Shown here: in pieces, positions 13,094-23,031 of the stretch
Layout: the number at the start of each line of letters is the position of its first letter
Numbering within the stretch: the first letter of the stretch is position 1
Origin: Pseudofabraea citricarpa
Lineage: Eukaryota; Ascomycota; Leotiomycetes; Helotiales; Dermateaceae
Length of the DNA stretch: 64,000 nucleotides
Reading direction: 5' to 3'
Assembly (NCBI GenBank): GCA_029641185.1
Contig: JAPWGK010000011.1
Location: forward strand, 62,001 to 126,000
Program-made: the position numbers and the translations under genes
Notes under the pieces: generated by a model
The model's input: only the letters and a program-made list of their open reading frames with translations
What the model was told of the DNA's origin: nothing
The model's database searches: none

Positions 13094-14250
13094 ACGAACG
13101 AACGAAGAGCGAAATAAAAGAAGAAGTCGCGAACGATTCACAAAAGTAGAAATGAATTTCTTTGGGTTATCTTGTGTGTTTTTATTGCAAGCAAATGATT
13201 TCAAACCACCCAGGTCTCGGGTGGAGGTGTGTTCTGGGGAAACTATTGGAGCGAGCTTATAGAGAATCCGGTCTTGTGTGTGCGCCCGTATGTGCGTATG
13301 TGTGTGTGCGTGTGTGTGTATGTATGCGTTTGCGAAATAGAAATCTGGGGGTGTATTTGTCTTTTTGTGTTCTTACATCTTTTCCTTTTTTTTACCATCA
13401 TGTTTTCCTTTTTTTGTTCTGTTTGAGAGGTGGTCGAGGACGAGGAAGGGATGAAGAGAGGAGGAACGAGATTGAGATGCAGATGAGTCGAGTCGAGTCG
13501 AGTCGAGGGGAGGGGAGGGGGATAAAAAGGTGATCATGATCGATCTATAATTTATATCTATCTATCTATCTATCCTATCCATCTTTACCTATTGTTACCT
13601 GTTACCTGTCTTGTCTTGTCTTGTCTTACCTACCTCGAGTCTTTATTATTATTATATATATCATATCATGTACATTCACTCACTCACGTCTGCTGTTGCT
13701 TGATCTCTCTGTCTCTCTCTCTGTCCCTGTCTCTCTTTTGGACTTTGCTGTACCTTACCTTAGCTTACCTTAGCTCGTCTTGGCTTACTTGTGTGGCTTA
13801 TGTTACGGATCATACGTATACACATACATACATAAATATATACTATACTACTATATCTCTTTACTATCCCAGTGTTGTCTTTTCTTGATTCTTGATTCTT
13901 GATTCTTGATTCTCTTGTTGGAACGAATAAGTCGATTGGGTACTTCGTTTCATGCTTACCTACCTACCTACCTACCTACCTACAAGTACGACTATACCGG
14001 TAGTAGCAATCTCGGTAACTACTGCAGGCAAGGAATCGAATAATCGTTGTTATCTCAACTCGTCTCCTCTCATCTCATCTCATCTCATCTCGTCTCCTCT
14101 CGTCTCAACTCATCTCGTCTCATCTGGTTTGATCTTATATTATAATAATGACGATATGTCTTATATCTCTAACCTAACCCAACCCCCACCCAACCTGACC
14201 TAACCAAGCCAGAATACCTACAACCTACTGCGTACGCAGCTGAGGTTCAT
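13094..14250. repeat. Spacer rich in simple sequence repeats
   Basis: No gene seen between the two converging genes. It starts with the 3' UTR of the glucan synthase and then carries tandem simple repeats: GT/GTGC-rich at about 13275-13335, GTCGA at about 13488-13507, CTAT at about 13555-13575, CTTGT/TTGTC at about 13610-13625, TTGATTC at about 13885-13912, CTAC at about 13958-13982 and CTCAT/CGTCT at about 14055-14125. These are candidate length-polymorphic microsatellites. Confidence 0.75.
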
Positions 14251-17200
14251 CTACAGCTTCGTTCTCTTAGCTCTCGTTTTAGCCGTTGCTTTTCCCTTCG
14301 CCCTTCGCCCTTTCCCTCTCGCGGTAGTGGTAGAGCTTTGATTCTCTTCCCCTTCCTCTTCGTCTCGGTTTTCGTCTTCATCATCGGCACTCTCTCCCTC
14401 TCCCTCTTCCACCTCCACCTCCACCTCGGCTTCCACCTCTTCCTCAATAGCTCTCTTCTTCCCCTTCCCATTCCCCTTCCCCTTTCCTCGGCCCCTCAGA
14501 GATTTCTCCCTCTCCCTATCGGTAAAGCTGAGATCGTTCTTCCTCGCCCACTCGGCCGCCTCATCGCCGAACGTGCCCCTCTGAGCGAGCGTCGCGCTCC
14601 TGCTCTTCTTGGCCTTGAGCCTGCTGACGGCGTCCTTCATGCGCTTGCTGCCGAGGTCCTTCTCGCGCGGGAGCGCGTTGGCGCCGAGGCCGACGGCGCC
14701 CTCGAAGTAGCGCGTGATGTTGCTCTGCGTGCCCTCGGTCTCGCGCCGGTTCATGTCGCGGATCACAGGGACGAGCACCTCGTCGGTGCGCTCCTGCGTC
14801 CAGCCGATGGTGGCCATGAGGAAGTCCCGCAGCCGGTCGAGGTCCGGCACCCCCCACTGGAAGGGCTCGGCCGTCGAGTCGACGTCGGGCTTGAGGTAGG
14901 CCTCCGTCACGGCTGCTGAGGGGAAGGCCGGTGGGAGGAACAGCTTCGTCGCTTGGGCGCGCCGGAACTTCTTGCGGAAGGACGAGCCCGCGTCTTCGGG
15001 GAGCGGGCGCGTCGAGTGTTGGGTCGCTATCCACCAGTCTTTGAATTCTTGTAGGCCTTGTGCGGTTGGGAATTCTGAGATGATCTCGACGGCTGTCACG
15101 GGTCCGACCCCGGGTAGGCCTTCTGTGTAATCTGATCCTAGCAAGTGAGCGACGGCTATAAGCTGCTCGCGCGACAATGATAGTTCTTTTTCGAGATCTG
15201 TCGAGAGATAGCACTCGACAAACTTGTTGCTGTTGAACATGTTCTTATAGACGCGCGTTCCTCCAAAGAGGAAGATATCAGAATCATCCGTTACTATTCC
15301 ATCGACGAGACCAAGATTGACAAGCTCAGCACATTGGGCTTCTGCTTCCATAGGAGCAGTGATGTAAGGAATACCAAAGAGGCGAAGCAGGGCCTGGCAT
15401 TCAGTGATCATGATATGTGAAACTTCATCTGCGTCTCTACGATCTTTCTTCTGCTGTGATCGGAGCTGTTTCAGTTCTCGCTCATAGGCTTCTTGATTCT
15501 CGCGTTCAGATTTGTTGTTTAGTGTGCTTGCGAACCGTGCATGTTCCTCGGCTTCTGTTGCGAGCTGTGCTAGAAGTTCTTCGTCGTCTGGATCGCTGAA
15601 CTCATCGAAGTCAATATCACCAACAATCTCGGCTTCTTGGCGATCAAAGGATTCGTCAGCTGCGGACTGAGGTGCTGAGAGATTGGAAATCGAAGGAACT
15701 ATTGATGTCGAGTCTCGCATGTTAACGTCCTCAAAAAGGGGCGATGGGCTTTTGGGTGGCGGTGCCACTATCTTGGGAACCTCAACATCTTCGAATTCTG
15801 GAGAGGGGGATTTGCTTGGTCCAGCTGCGTCACTCGTTTCGTTCAGTTGTGAGGCTTCAACTACAGGCTTTGGCTTGATAACTGCATCGCCATAATCACT
15901 CTCCGACCAATCAGCAACCTCTTCATCCTCTTCGCCAGCTTCTTCGACAACTTCTAACTCTGCTTCCTTTTGTGGTGAGGCCAGTGGATGTTGTGGAATA
16001 CTACCCTTCACAGGTTCTTTACGTGTAACTTCAGCTACATCACCCAAAGTCTCGGGCGACTTCGCTTTCAGAGGTGGTGCATCCAAAATCTCAACATCGC
16101 TTCCATCGTCAGAAGAAGATTCGACTTCGATAACACCATGATCCCTTCGAAATATTCTCTCGTCTTCTAATGCTCTTTCTCTGTCTTCGGCATTGAGTTC
16201 AAGGTCTCTCTTCTGTTGTTCCTGAACTTGAGATCTGATATCACCAGTCCCAACAAGCCATGGCGGCAGAGGTCTCGAAGCCTCTTCTTCGCCATCCTTT
16301 TCAAAACCTCCAGCGTCATCGTCTATATCTTTTTCAACTTCATTAGTAGCCACTTCTTGAGGTTTGGGTGCAACTTTCTTCTTTCCGAATATAGAGCTCT
16401 TGAAATCCAGTCTCTCGAAAGGCAGCGGCCCATCAAAAGGATTTTTCTTATTTAAAGCAACAGGAGCAGGTTGGCTTCTCTTGTCAACAGCAGGTGCTTT
16501 CTTTCTTCTAGCAGCAGCTAGAGCAGACTGCATATCAAGATCGCTGTCGCTGTCCTCACTTTCAACGGCTTTTCGTTTGGGCACTGCAGCATTTGCTCTG
16601 TTGTTTACAATGTGCGCGACCATCTTCCCGCTGCTGCTTATAATCGGTTTCGGGGCTTCGGCAACTCGTTGCTCATATTCGGGCATGGTAATGTCTTCAA
16701 ATTCATCATCTTCAGGCTCTGATTCTTGATGGTGATTCTTTTGAAGTGAAAGTGCAATAGCTCTATTAAGATGCTCTTCCTCGTCAGATTCTACAATTGG
16801 CTCGGGATCATCGTCTTTTTGCAATGAAAGCGCAATTGCTCGCTCGAGATCTTCATTCTCGGAATCATAATTAGGTAGTGGCATGGATGGTCCATCTGAA
16901 TCCACAAATAGAGAATCTGGCTCTTCTGATGCGAGTCGTGGCCGTTTTGAAGGACCGCCTTCGTTTTGAGAGCCATATAGTTGCCGTCTTTGCCTTGCAA
17001 TGTCTTGCTCCTGGTAATCATTGTAGGTAAGATTTTGTGTTCGATCCTTGAGCTTTGGTAATCTGTTCAGCCCTTCAACGGGCACATCCTCAAATTCCTC
17101 TTCTGATTCGTCGTCTTGGATCTGTTTGGCTTTTTGATGCAGCAAATCAACGTCGATAGGCTTGCTTCTTTCTCCGACCGATTTGTCTGTACTCACAACA

Positions 17201-18174
17201 CCCAAAGCCCAGCCACCTTCAACGCCGTCGTTCTTGACCAAGACATATTCTCTCCCTCTTTCACCAGCAATTCGTCCGCCACCATTAATGGTATCAACTC
17301 CATTCATTCCGTTCAAGTTCATCAAACGTTGCGTTAATTCATTCCTCTCTCTAACTCGTTCAATCTGGAATCGACTGAACGCCATGCGATCAGGAAACAT
17401 CTCTTCTAGCTGTTCCTTAGATAAGCCCATCCTCAGACGACTTCTCAATCGTGCAGCATTCAGGATATTGTAACGATCCCCTGGAGGTAGACTCATGAAA
17501 AATTCGCCATTGAAGTCGATCTTGCTGAAATCATATAAATTGACATCCTCCCCGTTATTAAACTGTCTCGCATATTCCTCCAGTTCTTCGGCGCTCATGA
17601 CGCGAGGATCGTTTGGTTGTCCCATTCCCTCGATACCATTCGTAAGTTCAGGTAGATGGTAGGCATCTTTCTTCGTAAATTTCCGAGTCTGCTGCCGCTC
17701 AGCATTGGACATGCCCAGCTCATCAACATAGACGAGATTTTCTGGCAAAGCCTCTTCCTCCTCAACGGCAACCCGACCAGAGACCTCTTTCTGCCTCTTC
17801 CTGCGATCTGCCTCATCCTCACCTCGCCTCTGCATCTGCACCGCCAACAGCTTCCCTGCGGTACGAACCGCATCTTCTCTTCTGCCCTCCCGCCTTTGCT
17901 TTCTCCCGAGAATCGTCTGTCGCTTCAAGACCGGTGCCCCGCCATCGAATACAAAGACCGGCTTGATGCCGAAGAAGAGCAGCTTGCATATGCGCCGGAA
18001 GAAGCCTACAACGTGCGAGTTCCGCAGCGCATTCCCTTCCTTGTCGCGCACTGCTTTCAGGAATTGATAGATCCAGATCGATGCATCGACTGCGAGACGT
18101 TTCCGGTTCAGCGTCTCGAGCTTGATAGGACGCGCACATGGGTGCAAGATAGGCCAGAGGCCGGTGACACCCAT
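14251..18174 (-). CDS. RAD13: XPG/Rad2-family nucleotide-excision-repair endonuclease
   Basis: Single uninterrupted frame of 1307 aa, near the length of XPG/Rad2/Rad13. It cuts DNA 3' of bulky lesions in nucleotide excision repair with TFIIH. The N-terminal XPG nuclease block begins MGVTGLWPIL and includes VDASIWIYQFL and FVFDGG (about 1-100). The internal nuclease block has ITAPMEAEAQC (about 935) and DDSDIFLFG (about 963), carrying the metal-binding acidic residues, followed by the helix-hairpin-helix GLPGVGP (about 1023). The long acidic spacer (about 110-900), typical of XPG and absent from FEN1/EXO1, holds two ubiquitin-interacting-type motifs of form RAIALSLQK. QSNITRYF at about 1146 fits a PCNA-binding PIP box. 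The C-terminus is Lys/Arg-rich (nuclear localisation) with a Glu-rich run. The stretch encoded at about 14545-15010 is much more GC-rich than the rest. Divergent from the NAA38-like gene. Confidence 0.95.
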   Translation of the reverse strand: MGVTGLWPILHPCARPIKLETLNRKRLAVDASIWIYQFLKAVRDKEGNALRNSHVVGFFRRICKLLFFGIKPVFVFDGGAPVLKRQTILGRKQRREGRREDAVRTAGKLLAVQMQRRGEDEADRRKRQKEVSGRVAVEEEEALPENLVYVDELGMSNAERQQTRKFTKKDAYHLPELTNGIEGMGQPNDPRVMSAEELEEYARQFNNGEDVNLYDFSKIDFNGEFFMSLPPGDRYNILNAARLRSRLRMGLSKEQLEEMFPDRMAFSRFQIERVRERNELTQRLMNLNGMNGVDTINGGGRIAGERGREYVLVKNDGVEGGWALGVVSTDKSVGERSKPIDVDLLHQKAKQIQDDESEEEFEDVPVEGLNRLPKLKDRTQNLTYNDYQEQDIARQRRQLYGSQNEGGPSKRPRLASEEPDSLFVDSDGPSMPLPNYDSENEDLERAIALSLQKDDDPEPIVESDEEEHLNRAIALSLQKNHHQESEPEDDEFEDITMPEYEQRVAEAPKPIISSSGKMVAHIVNNRANAAVPKRKAVESEDSDSDLDMQSALAAARRKKAPAVDKRSQPAPVALNKKNPFDGPLPFERLDFKSSIFGKKKVAPKPQEVATNEVEKDIDDDAGGFEKDGEEEASRPLPPWLVGTGDIRSQVQEQQKRDLELNAEDRERALEDERIFRRDHGVIEVESSSDDGSDVEILDAPPLKAKSPETLGDVAEVTRKEPVKGSIPQHPLASPQKEAELEVVEEAGEEDEEVADWSESDYGDAVIKPKPVVEASQLNETSDAAGPSKSPSPEFEDVEVPKIVAPPPKSPSPLFEDVNMRDSTSIVPSISNLSAPQSAADESFDRQEAEIVGDIDFDEFSDPDDEELLAQLATEAEEHARFASTLNNKSERENQEAYERELKQLRSQQKKDRRDADEVSHIMITECQALLRLFGIPYITAPMEAEAQCAELVNLGLVDGIVTDDSDIFLFGGTRVYKNMFNSNKFVECYLSTDLEKELSLSREQLIAVAHLLGSDYTEGLPGVGPVTAVEIISEFPTAQGLQEFKDWWIATQHSTRPLPEDAGSSFRKKFRRAQATKLFLPPAFPSAAVTEAYLKPDVDSTAEPFQWGVPDLDRLRDFLMATIGWTQERTDEVLVPVIRDMNRRETEGTQSNITRYFEGAVGLGANALPREKDLGSKRMKDAVSRLKAKKSRSATLAQRGTFGDEAAEWARKNDLSFTDREREKSLRGRGKGKGNGKGKKRAIEEEVEAEVEVEVEEGEGESADDEDENRDEEEGEENQSSTTTARGKGRRAKGKATAKTRAKRTKL

Positions 18175-18414
18175 GGTGAGATTCGAGACGCGTAGGACTT
18201 ATGAGATTGAGGGTGCCGCGGGATATGGAGGGGCGAGCTCAAGGCTGCGAAAGTGGCAATTTATTGTACCCAGCCGTACTCAACCTCATGGTGAGAACCG
18301 TCGCTCATCGATGTAGAAGTTAGGAAAAGTATTTGGCGCAACCAAAGAGAGGTTACAAATTCCGGTGGTTCTGCCTAATTGACTCAAACCCGTGAGGTCA
18401 TTGATACGCCAAGT

Positions 18415-18420
18415 CACGTG
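18415..18420. promoter_or_regulatory. CACGTG E-box in shared XPG / NAA38 promoter
   Basis: Palindromic CACGTG in the 363-bp divergent promoter. This is the binding core of Cbf1-type bHLH factors. The same core recurs near several other gene starts in this window. Confidence 0.45.
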
Positions 18421-18537
18421 GACCCGATAAGAATTCTTATCGAGATCGCGATTGAAATCCAAAAATCAACACACCGACCCTTACAACAGCCCCTCCATTC
18501 TTTTCAACCACAACCTGATATACTCACGAACGAAAGG

Positions 18538-18906
18538 ATGGAGAAAGCCCAAGCAGAAGACTACCTCAGTTCGCTACTAAACAAAACATTGAGGGTTCAC
18601 ACCACCGATCAGCGCATGTTCCTGGGCCAGTTTAAATGCACTGATTCCGTTCGTTTTCACCCATTCAATTAGTACCTCAGCTCACCCTAACGATTGTGTC
18701 ACAATTAGGATCGCAATGTTATTCTGTCGCACACCTTCGAGTATCGTTTCCCTGCACCGCCGAAAGCTAGTGAGTTGGAGGAAGAAGAGCAGGGCCGGAT
18801 TGTGAAGGAGATGACGAGCAGATACTTGGGCTTGATTGTCGTCCCTGGAGAATATATTGTCAAAATTGAGGTTGAAGAGTTTGTCAGCCAGATGAAGGGT
18901 AGGTGA
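18538..18906 (+). CDS. Sm-like NatC auxiliary subunit (NAA38/Mak31-like)
   Basis: join(18538..18648, 18709..18906), about 102 aa. An LSM-fold protein: the Sm1 region (LNKTLRV, MFLGQFKCTD, then DRNVIL after the intron) and the Sm2 region (LGLIVVPGEYIVKIEV) are both visible. The insertion between the two Sm motifs and the absence of the usual Sm2 RG dipeptide resemble LSMD1/NAA38 rather than LSM1-8. NAA38 helps the NatC complex acetylate N-termini of nascent proteins. The single intron uses an uncommon donor (GTTCGT) and acceptor ATTAG; splicing joins TDS to DRN in phase, and without it translation stops within the intron. The short protein length is normal for the family. An ordinary LSM subunit is the alternative. 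Confidence 0.8.
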
Positions 18907-19376
18907 AGAAATAATCATGCCCAAAGACTACAAAATCTCTTCCTCGAATTATCCTCGTGAAAAGCTTGCTGGTGCGCAAACCATCTCGTGCAACAATGCA
19001 GAAGCACACCAGCGTCCGATGGGCGCTCTCGCTGGAGAAAGGGGGCTTTAGAGCATTTGAAGCCTGGTTTTAGCGTTGATACCTTGACGGCTAAGAGCCG
19101 TTGGGTGACCTCTAGTCGATCATTTCCACAACTCAAGATAAACTGGTGTAAATCGTTACCATTTTGTTGCAGAAACCTACGACTAAAAGTACAATAGAAT
19201 CATGTTGCTTCTGATCTCATCATTTTTGCTTCGCCTCGTAGAGATCATTACTTTATTACCACCGCCGAGATCATAAAAGAACAAAAAAATAACAAGCGCA
19301 GCAAGGGAATATCCACAGCATATCCGAATCGACCCCCGAACACCATCCGGCAAAATATCCTTTGTTGAATTGGCAT

Positions 19377-20921
19377 TTAAGCAGCAACAGTTTCCTGACG
19401 ACCTCTGTTCTCACCATTCACATCACTTCCTTGTATGCTGTGGACACCGGCCTCATCTTCCTCTTCTTCATCATCGTCATACTCCTCGCCCTTGTGCTCA
19501 CTTGCAGGAATCCAGAGACCGGACTCACGATCGTTCAGTGGTTGGTCTTGTCCAGTGAGATCGTGGCCCTCTGCATTGCGCTGGATGTTGTTGCGTCTTC
19601 TTTGAGAAAGCGTGCGGGCACGTGTTGAAAGCTTGGAAGAGACGGCGGCGTTCGAGTCGACCCAGTTGGTGAGAGCATCTTCGCAATCTTGAATGATAGC
19701 CTTGGAGGCCTCATATCCATCATAAGCAGCACGAGTCTCACCAGGAGTAACTGGAGTGTCATCAACCAACTCCAACAGATGCTTTCCATAGCCAGCAATG
19801 ATAGCCAACTTCTCGCAGTGCTCACGGAGGGCATCGAATTGGTAGGTGTATGCAGCCTTTAGCTTCTCACGAGTGATGTTGGAGAGTTGGGCTTCGGCGA
19901 CGAGAGATTCTGCTTCGGCACGGACAAGTTCTTGCTCGAGTACGACAATCTTTGGGGAGTTGGGCTCCTTGTACTTAAGTTGAGCGATTTGGTCGGTGAT
20001 CTTTTGCTTGCCTGTATTTTGTTAGATTGTTAATATTAAAAGTCAATTGATTTACTTACGATCACGACTGGGTTGAACTGAAGCTTCGATGTTACGAATG
20101 CTCTTGATAGTAACACGATATTGGTCATATCGATCAACATATTGGTCCTCGAGCTCGCCGATCTCGTAGAGAAGGACACCAAGCTTGTCAGTAACATCTG
20201 AGACATCCTCGTCGCAGGCCTCGCCCCAGATAGAGAGTTGTTGCTATGAAATAGTCAGCATCTTGCACAGTCCTCAACGTTCGGCTGTACATACAGCAAC
20301 TTCCATGCGCTCTCTTCCAACCAGCTCCATGCTGCGCATAACGTTCTTCTCCATCTTCACGAGTTGTGAAAGCTTTTTGGCGAGATCTGGGCCAAATTGG
20401 CCGGCAGTCTTACCTCGGAGAGCATGGCCTAGAGAATATTAGCTTTGAACCGGAAAGTGCGCGAATTGGCACAATTGGTTGAAGGGAAATCAAGCAGGCA
20501 CTGCATCGGACCCAATCTTGAGCATGTACTACATGCGAGGCGATCCGCGACTTGTTAATTAACAAGGTTAGCTTGTCCCACTCGGGCTCGTGAAAGAATG
20601 CGCCATTGCAGCCTATTCTGATCCCTCCGGAGCACCCGGCTCTCCCTCTGACCGCCTGTGATAGCGAAGAGCTGTGGAAATAATGTACATACCGAGACCA
20701 CCCTTTCCGAAAAGTCTGCCAGATTTTGTGCTAGATGTTGGTGGGGGAGGATTCTATTAAGCTTTAGATGCGAACTTTTGCAAGCAGGGCGCGGAGTATT
20801 ACCTGGAGTTGCGAGGCCTACAAGTACAAGTTAGTAGCTGTTTCGGCGGTTGAAAGCGCAAAATAGCAGGAGAACTTACAGTTGGAGCCCGCGATTGTCT
20901 CATAGAGTATGTGCGATGCAT
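19377..20921 (-). CDS. PIL1: Eisosome core BAR-domain protein Pil1/Lsp1
   Basis: Complement of join(19377..20011, 20060..20243, 20295..20428, 20693..20753, 20803..20817, 20880..20921), about 356 aa, against about 340 for yeast Pil1. The six exons include two tiny ones (42 and 15 bp) at the 5' end. It is a peripheral protein that coats furrow-like plasma membrane domains (eisosomes/MCC). Visible features are the basic N-terminus MHRTYSMRQSRAP, SGRLFGKGG, the conserved LRGKTAGQFGPDLAKKLSQL stretch, the BAR-like helices (LSIWGEACDEDVSD, DQYVDRYDQYR) and an acidic Asp/Glu C-terminal tail. The 5' intron at 20429-20692 is unusually long (264 bp). The basic N-terminus and Ser/Thr sites fit known lipid binding and Pkh-type phosphorylation (family knowledge). 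The Pil1 or Lsp1 assignment within the family is not resolved. Confidence 0.93.
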
Positions 20922-23031
20922 ATTGGCGGTAGTGTTGAGCGCGTGGAGAGGGAGCTTAAGTTGATGGAGATGCGCGAGTGTTTCCTGTTTGATTTACTTC
21001 TTTCGTTGGCAGAGGAGTCTGATGGAAGTTGAGGTAGAAGGAGGTTTATGCAGGAGAGGAAGGGAATGCAGAGCTGGAGAATGATGTAGTAGGCGTCGTA
21101 GTGAAAGTGAAAGAAGGGGCGGTGTTGGCGGTGTTGTCGGGTCACCCAAGGGATCGCCAGTCAATGACGTCGCTGCCCGCTCAGACAAACAAAGGACGGC
21201 GCCAGCACTCACACGAACATCGAACAACATCGAGCATCCTCCGCATCCACGCCGATCCGCCACAGGGTTAAGATGTCCAGTTCCTTGCATGCCAGCGCGG
21301 GCACATTGGCTAGACCCTTAAGATCAGCTCCATCTTCTCTTTCTAGCATGATCAACTCATGGATGCTGCTCTCAGCACTGCGTCTGGCCCATGGGGTCTA
21401 CTATTGAGGGGTCTTCGGTACTGTACGGTACTCGACAACTCGGTAACCTTTGGTGTTTGGCTCTGGTTGTGATACGTTGGTCAAGCTCTGCAGTGTTTGG
21501 CTCTGGTCTCGGCTCTGGCTACGTCACTATCCAATTGAGCTTAGATATCACATCTCGCCCTGAATTGGTCTGATGTCCATTTTCAATAACGCCGCCCGCC
21601 GTCTCTAGGCTGCTTTCGGCCAGAAGCTGAACTTTGAGGAGATTGCACTCACGTGATGCTATCTGAATATCAAATACTTCACCTTGCACTAGTCTTATGT
21701 GGCTTTGCTCAGAAGCTTTGCGCTGCGCTTACCCACTCTCTAATTCGGGATAGCTAATAAGTAGCTGACTACCGTACACAAGATCGTTCAATCTAAAGTA
21801 CCAAAAAAAAAAAAAAAAGTAACCTACAGACAAGGCCTTGGTAGAACACAAGGTGAATTGTAGACGGTCAAATTACGTGATTAAGCCATCATGCTTATTG
21901 GATAGGTAGTCTTAGCGACGACGACGCGAACTCGGGTACGCGTACCGATAAGTCACTCATCTTACTAGAACATAATCACTAATAAAGTTGAAATATGTTG
22001 CATCCAGAAACACAGCATTAAATACAAACCACAAACTCGGCAAGACTCCCCAAGGCCAGGGATTGTTGACTCGGCATATCACATGATTAGTTATGGCTGT
22101 CTTTTGTAGGCAACTGTCCTCTTTTGTCTTGTGTGGAATACACCCGCAGTTTAGACTCCGAAAAAGCTTTCCTGGCAAAATTAAGCATCATGGCATAAGG
22201 CTTAATAATTCTTACTGAAAAAAATGGGACGCATAGGATATTTATCAGCAGTGGGAGACAAGAAATTATCCCGAGCTTTCGAGTATCTACAAACACTGAA
22301 AACGCAGACAAACAACCACCGAATTGACATTCATGTCGGCAACTAGCACATAATATGAATGAAATATGATCTTTAACGTAATTTTCAAGTGCAAGCTTCA
22401 GAAATCAAGTTCTTGGTGACAGATCAAGGGAGAAGATCAACATCAGAAACTGTTTTAGAAGAAGTAAAAGCTGTTCTGTGGTACGAGCACGGGCACGGGG
22501 GAAATTTGGCTGCTTATGTAAGCGACGAGCGAAATAGCCGCAAAGGCGCGACAAAAGCTCGTACTTTCCTCATTGACCAACCCCCTTACGGACTTCCCTC
22601 TTAGCTTTTATTTCTCCTTTCCCGTTTGCAATCTATATGTGCTTCTTAAGATCCATCTTGCTTGCGACTTAAGATGACCATTCATGGAAAAATCCCAACT
22701 GTGAAGAAGCGGACACGATTTACACGGTATCAAAACAACAAGGGCGCGCGCCTCCCTTCTTGGATGCGCAGCGCAAATTGTAAGCAATGAGATACACTTT
22801 CCGCCCTACGATATTTCCATATAGAAGAAGTACTGATGCTACTTAGAGCCTGGTAAATTTCATCAAAGAGAGAGCTGTTTCATACAAACGGGGAATACCA
22901 ATTTCATCTTTTTGGCCCACGTGAGCAAGTTATTCCTTGTACTGGACTCAACCCGCGTCTTGCATTCTTCGTATCTCGATTTTCTTTTATGAGACCAGTG
23001 GGATAGCTATTGCTTTGAAGACCTGCTCGCC
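20922..23031. other. Intergenic region, PIL1 / KMT6
   Basis: About 2.1 kb between divergent genes with no supportable coding region. It contains a 16-base A-tract near 21806-21821 and CACGTG motifs at 21650-21655 and 22918-22923; the second is about 110 bp upstream of the histone methyltransferase start. The 21600-22900 part is AT-rich and unremarkable. Confidence 0.5.

Noticed and set aside
14561..15214. 217-codon alternative minus-strand frame inside the XPG gene
   Set aside because: Arg/Pro/Ala-rich product caused by the GC-rich patch; the annotated frame carries the XPG and PIP motifs.
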